20,398 nucleotides of DNA, taken from the NCBI GenBank assembly GCA_030149585.1, contig JASFBJ010000022.1, positions 1 to 20,398 on the forward strand, written 5' to 3'. Under the pieces are notes generated by a model. That model had not been told where the DNA came from. It did no database searches and worked only from the letters and a program-made list of their open reading frames with translations. Position numbers and translations under genes: made by a program. Below are positions 13,589-20,398 of this stretch, piece by piece; within the stretch, counting starts at the first letter, position 1; the number at the start of each line of letters is the position of its first letter. The stretch is from Desulfobacterales bacterium. Lineage in GTDB: Bacteria > Desulfobacterota > Desulfobacteria > Desulfobacterales > JASFBJ01.

Positions 13589-14803
13589 ATGAAAAACCAG
13601 AAAGCTTTTTTTATCTTATTTGCTCTTTGTTTTATTATCTTCAGCGCATGGGGCAGTATTGCTGCTGAAAAATCTCCGGTCAAACTGATTGGTTCGGCTG
13701 TGCTGTCAGGCAAGGTGGGTGCCTTGCCCTCCACTGGTTGGGGGTTCATGGATGCTCAGGATTATATTAATGATAACGGAGGCGTAAACGGCAGAAAATT
13801 TAAGGTAATCCTGGAAGATAACCAGTATGAGATTCCTGAAGCTATCAGTATTTTTAACAGGATTACCGCTAGAGAGCCAAAAGATGAGCTTTTCTTTCAT
13901 AGCAGCTGGCAAACCGGTGTGCTGCGATCCCTTGCTCAAAAAGTTAAAGAAAATCACATGATCTTTATTGATGGCTCCATGGCTTCGAATATTTTCAATG
14001 AAGATGTCAAAAAGAACTATCCTTATTATTTTTCCTGCGGAGTACCTTATGGTAAGCAGTGCGGTATGATTTTCAAATATATCAATGAGAATCTCCATAA
14101 GAAAAAGAAAAAACCCAAACTTGCCTTTATCTATATTGATGCAGCAGCCGGTAACGACCCTCTGGAAAAAATGCGGATGTACGCCAAACATTTTAATTTC
14201 GATCTGGTGCTGGTTGAACCTGTGACCTTTACTACAACCGATTTTACTCCAACCCTTATGAAAATTCGTAGGGCCAAGGCGGATTATGTAATTCTCTGGT
14301 CATGGTCAGTACCGGTTTCCACCAGGTTTTTAAAAACCGCCAGACCCTATCTGAAAAACACGAAAATTTTTGGTCTCAGTTATCTGGCCTGGGAACTATT
14401 TTTTCACACAACCGGAGAAGCTTTTGATGGAGTTTATGTTGTTTCGCCCTATCCAAGGCCTTCAGAAATAAATAATCCTCTGGTCGCTGCGATGAATTAT
14501 TATGTTAAAAAGAAAGATCGAAAAATAAAAGTCTGGGATCTTTATTTGCAGGGCTTTGTCATGAGCTTGATGGCCTCGGAGGGTGCCAGGCGGGCAGATA
14601 ATGCCGGTGATTTATCCAGGGAAAGGATTCGTGACGAACTGGAAAATTTAAAGGATTGGGATGCTTTTGGAATGTATGAAGGAAAAACCTTTAATTATGC
14701 TTCCCACCAATTTCCAAGGGCCAGAATGCTGCGAGCGGATTTCAAGACCAAGTCTTTGATTCCGGTTACTGACTGGCTGGTTGTGGATGAGTATTTAAAA
14801 TAA
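13589..14803 (+). CDS. Periplasmic binding protein of a Liv-type ABC transporter
   Basis: A 404-residue type I substrate-binding protein (Peripla_BP_6). It begins with a Sec signal peptide: MKNQK, a hydrophobic core to about residue 20, and a cleavage region GSIAA near residue 26. The Cys at 14 is not in a proper lipobox, so a soluble periplasmic protein is expected. The mature part opens with VKLIGSAVLSGKVG, the first strand of the fold, followed by FMDAQDYINDNGGVNGRKFKVILED (about 51-75, partial), the common Liv-family segment. The family binds branched amino acids, amides, or aromatic and aliphatic carboxylates; given the adjacent acyl-CoA ligase, a carboxylate is likely (inference). ATG at 13589 has AGGAGG 6 nt upstream, the strongest site in the unit. 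A hairpin follows the gene and may favour expression of this component. Confidence 0.9.
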   Translation: MKNQKAFFILFALCFIIFSAWGSIAAEKSPVKLIGSAVLSGKVGALPSTGWGFMDAQDYINDNGGVNGRKFKVILEDNQYEIPEAISIFNRITAREPKDELFFHSSWQTGVLRSLAQKVKENHMIFIDGSMASNIFNEDVKKNYPYYFSCGVPYGKQCGMIFKYINENLHKKKKKPKLAFIYIDAAAGNDPLEKMRMYAKHFNFDLVLVEPVTFTTTDFTPTLMKIRRAKADYVILWSWSVPVSTRFLKTARPYLKNTKIFGLSYLAWELFFHTTGEAFDGVYVVSPYPRPSEINNPLVAAMNYYVKKKDRKIKVWDLYLQGFVMSLMASEGARRADNAGDLSRERIRDELENLKDWDAFGMYEGKTFNYASHQFPRARMLRADFKTKSLIPVTDWLVVDEYLK

Positions 14804-14813
14804 TTTACAGGTG

Positions 14814-14853
14814 AATCGCATAGATATTTTATAAGCGGTCATAATCTGCGATT
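14814..14853 (+). other. Inverted repeat between binding protein and LivH genes
   Basis: AATCGCA (14814-14820) and TGCGATT (14847-14853) form a perfect 7-bp stem enclosing a 26-nt loop in the 82-bp gap. In ABC operons such stems often protect the binding-protein transcript or partly attenuate read-through. No T-run follows, so read-through into livH is expected. Confidence 0.45.
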
Positions 14854-14872
14854 TGGAGTCGTGCCAAGCAGC

Positions 14873-14878
14873 AAAGGA
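14873..14878 (+). promoter_or_regulatory. Ribosome binding site fixing the livH start
   Basis: AAAGGA ends 7 nt before ATG at 14886. It supports this ATG over an in-frame TTG at 14853, which sits at the edge of the hairpin. Confidence 0.65.
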
Positions 14879-14885
14879 TTTTTCT

Positions 14886-15770
14886 ATGGACTTTTTATTG
14901 CAAGCCATGTTTGTAGGAATCATAAAAGGATCGATTTATGTCATAATCGCTCTTTCAATGGTAATTATCTACAAATCTTCCGAGGTTTTCAATTTTGCTG
15001 TGGGTGAATTTTGTACTCTGGGCGCTATAATGTTTTTTTTCGCCGCTCGAACAGGCTTGCCCCTGCCCCTGGTTTTTCTTCTTTTTGTAATTCTATGCGG
15101 CCTGGCCGGCATGATTATTGAAAAGATAGTAATTCAACCTTTAATGGGGCGGGATCCGCTTTCAACAACTCTTGTGACGATCGGACTCTCCAGTTTTCTG
15201 GTGGGTTTATTTCAGATAACTATCGGAAGCACCCCAATCTCGCTGGAAATAAAACTGCCTGTGCTCATGCTTGAGATTGGAGATCTGTTTTTAACTTCAG
15301 AACAGGTCTGGAGCATGATCTTTGCGGTTTTGGCTATTGGTTTACTGCTGCTTTTCTACCAGTTCAGCCGCTGGGGTATTATAATGCGCGCTACTGCCGA
15401 AGGCCAGGTTAAAGCAATGGTCTTTGGAATCAACACCCGATATATTCTTACACTAACCTGGGCAATTGCGGCCATAGTAGCTGCAATGGGGGGACTGGTG
15501 GTAGCCTGGAGTGGAACCTTAACCTATAATATGGGTATTATAGGGCTGGTGGCTATTCCAGTTGTGCTGGTGGCAGGACTTGACAGTATAGGGGGCTGCA
15601 TTATAGGTGGTATTTTAATTGGAGTTGTAGAGTCTTTAACCTCTTTTTATTTTGAAGACGCTACCGGATTAAAAGGCTTTCGCTCGGTTACACCCTACCT
15701 TTTTTTACTTATAGTGCTGATGATCAGGCCCACCGGTCTTTTTGGCCAGGTACGAATTGAGAGGGTGTAA
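14886..15770 (+). CDS. livH: Liv-type ABC transporter permease, LivH family
   Basis: A 294-residue inner-membrane permease of the branched-chain amino acid/organic acid ABC class. It is highly hydrophobic with about eight predicted membrane segments. The N-terminal GIIKGSIYVIIALSMVIIYK and SSEVFNFAVGEFCTLGAI match the LivH start, and RATAEGQVKAMVFGI (about residues 168-182) corresponds to the cytoplasmic loop that contacts the ATPases. AIPVVLVAGLDSIGGCIIGG is the usual C-terminal GG region, followed by YLFLLIVLMIRPTGLFG. It pairs with LivM to form the channel. ATG at 14886 is chosen from the AAAGGA site; the longer TTG start would add a polar stretch untypical of the family. It is followed after 2 bp by livF. 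The symbol reflects the family; substrate may not be an amino acid. Confidence 0.92.
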   Translation: MDFLLQAMFVGIIKGSIYVIIALSMVIIYKSSEVFNFAVGEFCTLGAIMFFFAARTGLPLPLVFLLFVILCGLAGMIIEKIVIQPLMGRDPLSTTLVTIGLSSFLVGLFQITIGSTPISLEIKLPVLMLEIGDLFLTSEQVWSMIFAVLAIGLLLLFYQFSRWGIIMRATAEGQVKAMVFGINTRYILTLTWAIAAIVAAMGGLVVAWSGTLTYNMGIIGLVAIPVVLVAGLDSIGGCIIGGILIGVVESLTSFYFEDATGLKGFRSVTPYLFLLIVLMIRPTGLFGQVRIERV

Positions 15771-15772
15771 AA

Positions 15773-16564
15773 ATGTTAGAGGTAAAAAATCTGACCGTAG
15801 TTTATAATGGTGTGATTTCCGTCCTTCACGGTGTTTCCCTGGAGGCCAGGGAAGGGGCTATAACAGCTCTTTTGGGAGGTAACGGGAGCGGCAAAACAAC
15901 TCTAATGCGGGCTATCTCAGGAATTCTCACTATTTATGAAGGTGAAATCCAGGAAGGCAATATCGAACTTGCAAAAATAAAGCTTAACCATTTAAAAGCG
16001 GTTGATATTACAAAAAAATTACATCTGACCTATCTTATGGAAGGTCGTCCCGTCTTTGAATATCTTAGTATCAGGGAAAATCTAATAGCTGCAGCTTCTT
16101 GTCGCTGGGATTCCGCAGTACCTAAAGACATGGAAAGAGTCCTGGCTTTTTTCCCTCCCCTTAAAAACCGTATGCAGTCCAAAGCCGGTTATCTTTCCGG
16201 CGGTGAGCAGCAGATGCTGGCAATGGGCATGGCGCTTATGACTAATCCGCGCTTTCTTTTGCTGGATGAACCCTCTTTGGGGCTGGCGCCGATCATGGTC
16301 AAAGAGATATTTAAAGTAATCAGCAGAATTAACAGGGAAAGAAAGATTGATATTTTATTAAGTGAGCAAAATGCCATGGTAGCCTTGCGGATATCTTCCT
16401 ATGCCTATGTAATGGAAAACGGCAGAGTTGTTATGGATGGAAGCTCTATCGAACTGATTGAAAATGCTGATATTCAGGAGGCTTATCTGGGAAGTAAGGA
16501 TGCTGGAAAAAAAGATTATAAAGAAGCCAAACGATATAAACGGAGAAAACGATGGCTGGGATAG
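15773..16564 (+). CDS. livF: Liv-type ABC transporter ATPase, LivF family
   Basis: A 263-residue ATP-binding subunit. Walker A is LGGNGSGKTT (34-43), the signature is LSGGEQQ (141-147), and Walker B is FLLLDEPSLGLAP (161-173). The MEGR...F motif (89-95) and SEQNA (197-201) replace the standard Q- and H-loops as usual for LivF. The C terminus beyond residue 240 is a Lys/Arg-rich tail (KDYKEAKRYKRRKRW) not usual for LivF, which normally ends near 235-240; its coding sequence overlaps livG by 13 nt, so part of the tail may be a by-product of overlap. It heterodimerises with LivG to power import. GAGGG ends 7 nt before ATG at 15773, and the gene starts 2 bp after livH. Confidence 0.93.
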   Translation: MLEVKNLTVVYNGVISVLHGVSLEAREGAITALLGGNGSGKTTLMRAISGILTIYEGEIQEGNIELAKIKLNHLKAVDITKKLHLTYLMEGRPVFEYLSIRENLIAAASCRWDSAVPKDMERVLAFFPPLKNRMQSKAGYLSGGEQQMLAMGMALMTNPRFLLLDEPSLGLAPIMVKEIFKVISRINRERKIDILLSEQNAMVALRISSYAYVMENGRVVMDGSSIELIENADIQEAYLGSKDAGKKDYKEAKRYKRRKRWLG

Positions 16565-17343
16565 ACAAGCAGGTTATTCTAAAGATTAATAATCTCAAAC
16601 TGGCCTTTGGCGGCGTTCAAGCTTTGAACGGGATCAATCTGTCAATCAATCAGGGTGATATCTTTGCGATTATCGGTCCAAACGGAGCCGGGAAAACCAG
16701 CCTTTTAAACTGTATCAGCGGCGTATATATGCCACAACAGGGAGATATCACATTCAACTCTCAAAATATTAATAAATTATCACCCAATCAAAGAGCCAGA
16801 ATCGGTCTGGGCCGAACCTTTCAGCATGTGGAACTCTTTCGGGGCATGACGGTTCTTGATAATATTAAACTGGGACGGCATAATCATATTGGCGGTAATT
16901 TTTTCAGTGCTGTTTTTCGTTGCGGCCGATCTTTGGCAGAGGAGATGCGCTGTCGCCGGGAAATAGAAGAAAAAATTCTGGATTTTTTAGATCTTTCATC
17001 TGTGCGTCTTAAGCCGGTGGGACTTTTACCCCAGGGGCTCCAAAAGCGGGTGGATCTTGGCCGGGCGCTGGCCATAGAACCCAAAATTTTACTGATGGAT
17101 GAGCCCATGGCCGGGATGAGCGTTGAAGAAAAGGAAGATATGGCCAGTTTTATGATGGATGTTCACCGCGATATAGGAACCACTATCATCTGGATTGAGC
17201 ATGACCTGAAAACCGTTATGGATCTTTCAAATCAAGTCTGTGTACTAAATTTTGGTAAAAAAATTACTGAAGGCAGTTTTAACGAAATTCGATCAAACCA
17301 GGAAGTAATGGAAGCCTATCTGGGTTTGGAGGATAATGAATGA
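16552..17343 (+). CDS. livG: Liv-type ABC transporter ATPase, LivG family
   Basis: A 263-residue ATP-binding subunit. Walker A GPNGAGKTS (42-50), Q-loop Gln91 in GRTFQHVELF, Walker B ILLMDEPMAGMS (179-190) and H-loop His217 in IWIEHDLKTV are present. The ABC signature, usually LSxGQ, reads LPQGLQKR (159-166); the Ser is Pro and the spacing glycine is retained. LPxGLQKR variants occur in LivG proteins of ligase-linked Liv operons (from memory), so this is probably functional: the composite sites of a LivF-LivG dimer tolerate one weak signature. It overlaps livF by 13 nt and the next gene by 4 nt (ATGA), so translation is coupled. It should act with LivF, LivH and LivM at the cytoplasmic face. 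Confidence 0.93.
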   Translation: MAGIDKQVILKINNLKLAFGGVQALNGINLSINQGDIFAIIGPNGAGKTSLLNCISGVYMPQQGDITFNSQNINKLSPNQRARIGLGRTFQHVELFRGMTVLDNIKLGRHNHIGGNFFSAVFRCGRSLAEEMRCRREIEEKILDFLDLSSVRLKPVGLLPQGLQKRVDLGRALAIEPKILLMDEPMAGMSVEEKEDMASFMMDVHRDIGTTIIWIEHDLKTVMDLSNQVCVLNFGKKITEGSFNEIRSNQEVMEAYLGLEDNE

Positions 17344-19229
17344 AGGCGCAAACCCTGGTAGAGTTGATAGATAAGTGGGCAGACCAAAAACCTGATAAAA
17401 CCGCCATGCGTCAAAAGCGCTACGGTATCTGGCAAATAATCACCTGGCGATTTTTTGCTGAAAAAGTACTTCACTTCTCACGCGGTCTGGTAGACTTGGG
17501 CTTAAAATCCGGTGATCGCCTGGCGGTGATTGGGGATAATGCGCCGGAATGGTTGATTGCTGAATTCGGGGCCATGAAAATTGGCGGCATTTGCGTGGGA
17601 CTTTATCAGGATATGCTTCTTGATGAGGTAGTCTATCTGATCAATTCCTCGAAAAGTCGAATTGTCGTTGCCAAAGATCAGGAGCAGGTTGATAAACTGA
17701 TAGATATCTGGGGACAAATTAATGAACATGTTATAAAAATTATTGTCTGGGACAGTCGAGGCATGAGTCATTATTTTAAACGCCATTCTTTTCTTATTCA
17801 CATGGATCAGATTTTCAAACTTGGTCAGAATTTTATATCAACGAATAAGAAAACCCAAAATAGCAATCCTGTGCCTGAAACAGTGGGCCTGATGCTCCCC
17901 ACTTCCGGAACTACCGGCCTTGCCAAGCTGGCTATGATCAGCCACGAAAATCTATATGCGTCAGCAAGCATCTGGCAAAAGATCCACCCCACTTATGAAT
18001 TCGACGATCTATACTCTCTTTTACCTCTCTCCTGGATGGGTGAACAATTTTCCGTGAGCCGTTTTTTATACACCGGGATGTGCTATAATTTTCCGGAAAG
18101 TCAGGAATCGGTTAAAGGAGATCTTTGCGAACTGCAACCCACCTTATGTACTTTATCACCACGTATGTATGAAGATATTTGTTCGGATATAAGAGCCAGG
18201 ATGGAAGACGCTCCTTTTTTTAAAAAATCAATATATGATTATGCATTGAGTCTTGCGCTGGAAAAGGCGGAACGGACTTTGGAAGGCAAACCCCAATTGG
18301 GGCTGATTAAAAAAGCTTTGCTTTCTTTCCTGATGTTTACCACTTTGCGATCATTGCGACAGCGGGTAGGTCTGGCCAGAATTAGACTGGCCTTTACAGG
18401 GGGGGCGGCCATTGGGCGGGAAGTATTTACCTTTTATCTGGCACTTGGTATCAATTTGATGCAGCTTTATGGGATGACTGAAAATTGTGCCTCAGCTACA
18501 TGCCATTATCCAAATGATATTCGCCCGGAAACCGTGGGTAAACCCCTGCCAGGTGTTAAAATCAGGATCGCGGAAGACGGCTTGATCTATATTAAAAGCC
18601 CGACAAATATTAAAGGATATTATAATAATCAGAAGGCCACTGACCAAACTTTTAAGGACGGATGGCTGGAAACCGGTGATTCCGGTTATTATGATCAATA
18701 TAACCATCTGATTGTTTTGGATCGCCAAAAAGATCTCATGTTTTTAAATGACGGCACCAGGTTCGCGCCTCAGGAGCTTGAAAACCGGCTGAAATTCAGT
18801 CCCTACATCAGAGAAGCAGTAGTCTATGGTGATAAGCAGGATACAATCAGCGCAATGATCAGTATTGATATCGAAAATGTAGGGAACTGGGCCAATAAAC
18901 GAAATATTGCCTATACAACTTTCATGGATCTTTCTCAAAACAGCAAGGTAATTGAACTGATTCGTGAACAATTAAAAAAAATAAATCTTCGCTTGCCGGA
19001 AAAAATGAGATTAATCCGTTTTGTTTTAATGCCCAAAGAACTGCATCCGGATGATGATGAATTAACCAGAACCCGTAAAGTAAAACGCAATGTTGTTGCA
19101 AAACGCTATAAAGGCTTGATTAAAGCCCTTTATGACTCACAGAAAAGTTACGAACTGGATGTTACCATCCGCTATATGGACGGAAGAAAATCACAACTCA
19201 AAAGTACGGTCAAAATCGAGGAAACATAG
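17340..19229 (+). CDS. FAA1-like acyl-CoA synthetase embedded in the Liv operon
   Basis: A 629-residue AMP-forming long-chain-type acyl-CoA ligase encoded between livG and livM. Motifs: P-loop PTSGTTGLAKLAMISH (187-202), GGAAIG (354-359), LYGMTEN (376-382), GWLETGDSGYYD (441-452), DRQKDLMFLNDG (461-472) and the C-terminal DDELTRTRKVKRN (572-584), where the catalytic Lys is expected. The P-loop usually reads TSGTTGxPKG; Pro and Gly are replaced by Ala195 and Leu197 here while Lys196 is kept. The ATGA overlap with livG and the single base before livM show it is part of the transporter operon, so it probably activates the imported acid as it enters (vectorial thioesterification, inference). It belongs to a different ANL subgroup from the 9055-10929 ligase. 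Confidence 0.92.
   Translation: MKAQTLVELIDKWADQKPDKTAMRQKRYGIWQIITWRFFAEKVLHFSRGLVDLGLKSGDRLAVIGDNAPEWLIAEFGAMKIGGICVGLYQDMLLDEVVYLINSSKSRIVVAKDQEQVDKLIDIWGQINEHVIKIIVWDSRGMSHYFKRHSFLIHMDQIFKLGQNFISTNKKTQNSNPVPETVGLMLPTSGTTGLAKLAMISHENLYASASIWQKIHPTYEFDDLYSLLPLSWMGEQFSVSRFLYTGMCYNFPESQESVKGDLCELQPTLCTLSPRMYEDICSDIRARMEDAPFFKKSIYDYALSLALEKAERTLEGKPQLGLIKKALLSFLMFTTLRSLRQRVGLARIRLAFTGGAAIGREVFTFYLALGINLMQLYGMTENCASATCHYPNDIRPETVGKPLPGVKIRIAEDGLIYIKSPTNIKGYYNNQKATDQTFKDGWLETGDSGYYDQYNHLIVLDRQKDLMFLNDGTRFAPQELENRLKFSPYIREAVVYGDKQDTISAMISIDIENVGNWANKRNIAYTTFMDLSQNSKVIELIREQLKKINLRLPEKMRLIRFVLMPKELHPDDDELTRTRKVKRNVVAKRYKGLIKALYDSQKSYELDVTIRYMDGRKSQLKSTVKIEET
19218..19221 (+). promoter_or_regulatory. 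Ribosome binding site fixing the livM start
   Basis: GAGG, 9 nt before ATG at 19231, lies within the last codons of the ligase gene. It supports this ATG; an earlier in-frame start at 19132 would add 33 polar residues overlapping the ligase gene and has no family support. Confidence 0.6.
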
Positions 19230-19230
19230 T

Positions 19231-20316
19231 ATGGTATCTTTTAGTCAGCGATACAGTTTTATTTTCGCGCCTTTTGTTAAAGAATCCTACCTCGAAGACG
19301 AGGCCATTTTTAGAACCCTTTATACTAAAATCTGGTTTGCACTTCTGGTTATTATTCTGCTGGTTGTTCCTCCTTTTCTGGGCAACTTTAAGGTCTACTT
19401 TCTGGGAATGCTGGGGGTAGCTATTTTAAGTACCATGGGCTTAAATGTTTTAACCGGTTATACCGGCCTGATCTCTCTTGGCCATGCGGCCTTTATGGGA
19501 GTCGGAGCCTATAGTTGCGGTCTTTTGATTATAAGGTTGCATTTGCCCTTTTATCTGGCGATTTTAGGAGCCGGTTTCATAGTTGCTCTGCTTGGATTAG
19601 TAATTGGTGTCCCTGCCTTGCGAATCAAGGGGCTTTACCTGGCAATTGCAACTCTGGCCTTTCAATTTATTGCCAGTTACACTTTTCTTAAGTGGAATTC
19701 TTTAACAGGTGGTTCAGCCGGTTTGACCATTCCTTCGCCGAAAATAGGGTCCTGGATTTTAGACTCTCATCTTGATTTTTATTATATTACCTTAATATTC
19801 ATGATAACCGGTTTGTGGTGCGCTAAAAATTTTTTCAGATCCAAATTCGGCAGGGCACTGATGGCTATTCGGGATAACGATGTTTCTGCTGACGTGGCCG
19901 GTATTCCGGTTTTTAAGTATAAAATTTTATCATTTATGATCAGTTCTTTTTATGCCGGAGTTGCAGGGGCTCTTTTCGGGATTATGATGCGGACGGCTTC
20001 GCCTCTTTTTTTTGGGTTTGACGTTTCCATCGAATTTCTGGCCATGGTGATAATAGGGGGAATGGGCACTGTTCTGGGATCTGTACTCGGGGCAATCTTT
20101 CTGGTTTCTATTCCTGAAATTTTAAACCTGGCTGTTGAATTTTCATCTGCCTTTTTCCAAAATCCCGGCGAAATTATCATTTTTTTATCCCCTGCCAAAT
20201 TAATGGCCCTTGGATTTTTAATTATGTTTTTTATCCATGTGGAACCTACTGGACTGGCCGGAATATGGCGCCGAATTCGTAATTATTTGAAGATATGGCC
20301 GTTGCCATATACCTGA
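19231..20316 (+). CDS. livM: Liv-type ABC transporter permease, LivM family
   Basis: A 361-residue inner-membrane permease, partner of LivH. A polar N-terminal stretch of about 33 residues precedes the first membrane segment (WFALLVIILLVVPPFL, 35-50). The family hallmark GLNVLTGYTGLISLGHAAFMG (70-90, 21 positions; key residues Asn72, Gly76, Gly79, His85) is intact. IRDNDVSADVAGIPVFKYK is the cytoplasmic loop that engages an ATPase, and MVIIGGMGTVLGSVLGA is the conserved late helix pair. It ends with a positively charged tail (RRIRNYLK). ATG at 19231 is one base after the ligase stop codon. The binding protein, LivH, LivF, LivG and LivM set is complete, so a functional importer is expected. 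Confidence 0.92.
   Translation: MVSFSQRYSFIFAPFVKESYLEDEAIFRTLYTKIWFALLVIILLVVPPFLGNFKVYFLGMLGVAILSTMGLNVLTGYTGLISLGHAAFMGVGAYSCGLLIIRLHLPFYLAILGAGFIVALLGLVIGVPALRIKGLYLAIATLAFQFIASYTFLKWNSLTGGSAGLTIPSPKIGSWILDSHLDFYYITLIFMITGLWCAKNFFRSKFGRALMAIRDNDVSADVAGIPVFKYKILSFMISSFYAGVAGALFGIMMRTASPLFFGFDVSIEFLAMVIIGGMGTVLGSVLGAIFLVSIPEILNLAVEFSSAFFQNPGEIIIFLSPAKLMALGFLIMFFIHVEPTGLAGIWRRIRNYLKIWPLPYT
20293..20310 (+). other. Hairpin overlapping the 3' end of livM
   Basis: ATATGGC (20293-20299) and GCCATAT (20304-20310) are a perfect 7-bp inverted repeat with a CGTT loop, ending 3 bp before the livM stop codon. There is no adjacent T-run, so it may be a processing or stability element rather than a terminator; the next gene begins 43 bp after the stop. 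Confidence 0.5.
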
Positions 20317-20359
20317 CCCTTTATTATTAAATTATTTTTCAATAAAAAAGGAAAAAATA

Positions 20360-20398
20360 ATGGCCATTATACTTGGTAAATATTTTGACGATTTTACT
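20360..20398 (+). CDS. Start of a further gene, cut by window edge (possibly MaoC-like)
   Basis: Only 13 codons are visible: MAIILGKYFDDFT, open to the end of the window. AAGGA ends 7 nt before the ATG, so the start is credible. A GKYFxDF opening is common in MaoC-like enoyl-CoA hydratases, which would fit an acyl-CoA pathway, but 13 residues are too few to assign the family. It is in line with the Liv operon, 43 bp after livM. Confidence 0.5.
   Translation, partial: MAIILGKYFDDFT

Noticed and set aside
13706..14191. Minus-strand frame of 161 codons inside the binding-protein gene
   Set aside because: It is antisense to a signal-peptide-bearing, full-length binding protein with no family match of its own.
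19132..19230. Extended N terminus of LivM starting inside the ligase gene
   Set aside because: The extra 33 residues are polar and read through the ligase 3' end in another frame. ATG at 19231 with GAGG upstream fits the LivM family better.
2..20398. Defence system, prophage, CRISPR or mobile element
   Set aside because: All genes belong to metabolism, transport or regulation. No integrase, transposase, nuclease, helicase or regularly spaced repeat array was seen.

Overview
The window looks like a chromosomal catabolic locus of an anaerobic, Gram-negative bacterium, most probably a sulfate-reducing or syntrophic member of the Desulfobacterota (Desulfobacterales-like). This is an inference from AT-leaning base composition, a radical SAM protein with an oxygen-labile cluster, the mix of acyl-CoA ligases, an acyl-CoA dehydrogenase and biotin-dependent carboxyltransferases, and a Liv-type ABC transporter carrying an embedded acyl-CoA ligase. 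I see no rRNA, tRNA, CRISPR array, insertion sequence or phage gene.

Layout, left to right. (1) 2-760, plus strand: 3' part of a TIGR03084/DinB-like metal-binding protein, convergent with an alpha/beta hydrolase (780-1622, minus). (2) 1623-1917: gene-free, holding a perfect 28-bp palindrome and probable repeat remnants. (3) 1918-6859, minus: an operon read as carboxyltransferase B, carboxyltransferase A, CoA-transferase-family alpha subunit, CoA-transferase-family beta subunit. Its candidate promoter has a palindrome directly after the -10. (4) 7168-8993, plus: a radical SAM protein and an isochorismatase-family hydrolase, preceded by a three-copy 14-bp tandem repeat. (5) 9055-12911, minus: tetR, acyl-CoA dehydrogenase, acyl-CoA synthetase. 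Near-identical palindromes abut the -10 of both tetR and the dehydrogenase gene, which suggests one autoregulated regulon. (6) 13109-20398, plus: a VOC/epimerase-like protein, a periplasmic binding protein, LivH, LivF, LivG, a FAA1-like acyl-CoA ligase, LivM and the first 13 codons of another gene. Spacing is tight and several genes overlap, so this is probably one transcript.

How the genes may work together (inference). The Liv-type system would import an organic acid or amino-acid-like substrate, and the ligase encoded between LivG and LivM would trap it as a CoA thioester. The LCAD-like dehydrogenase would introduce a double bond. The two carboxyltransferase paralogues would carboxylate or decarboxylate an acyl-CoA, and the GctAB/IpdAB-like pair would perform a CoA-transfer or C-C hydrolysis step. 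No biotin carboxylase, biotin carrier, sodium-pump decarboxylase subunit or ETF gene lies in the window, so at least those parts must be encoded elsewhere.

The most notable points are: the two tandem carboxyltransferases with different, partly complementary changes in their active-site loops; the CoA-transferase beta subunit with Ser where the catalytic Glu is expected; and the matched promoter-operator architecture around tetR. I found no clearly new class of system.
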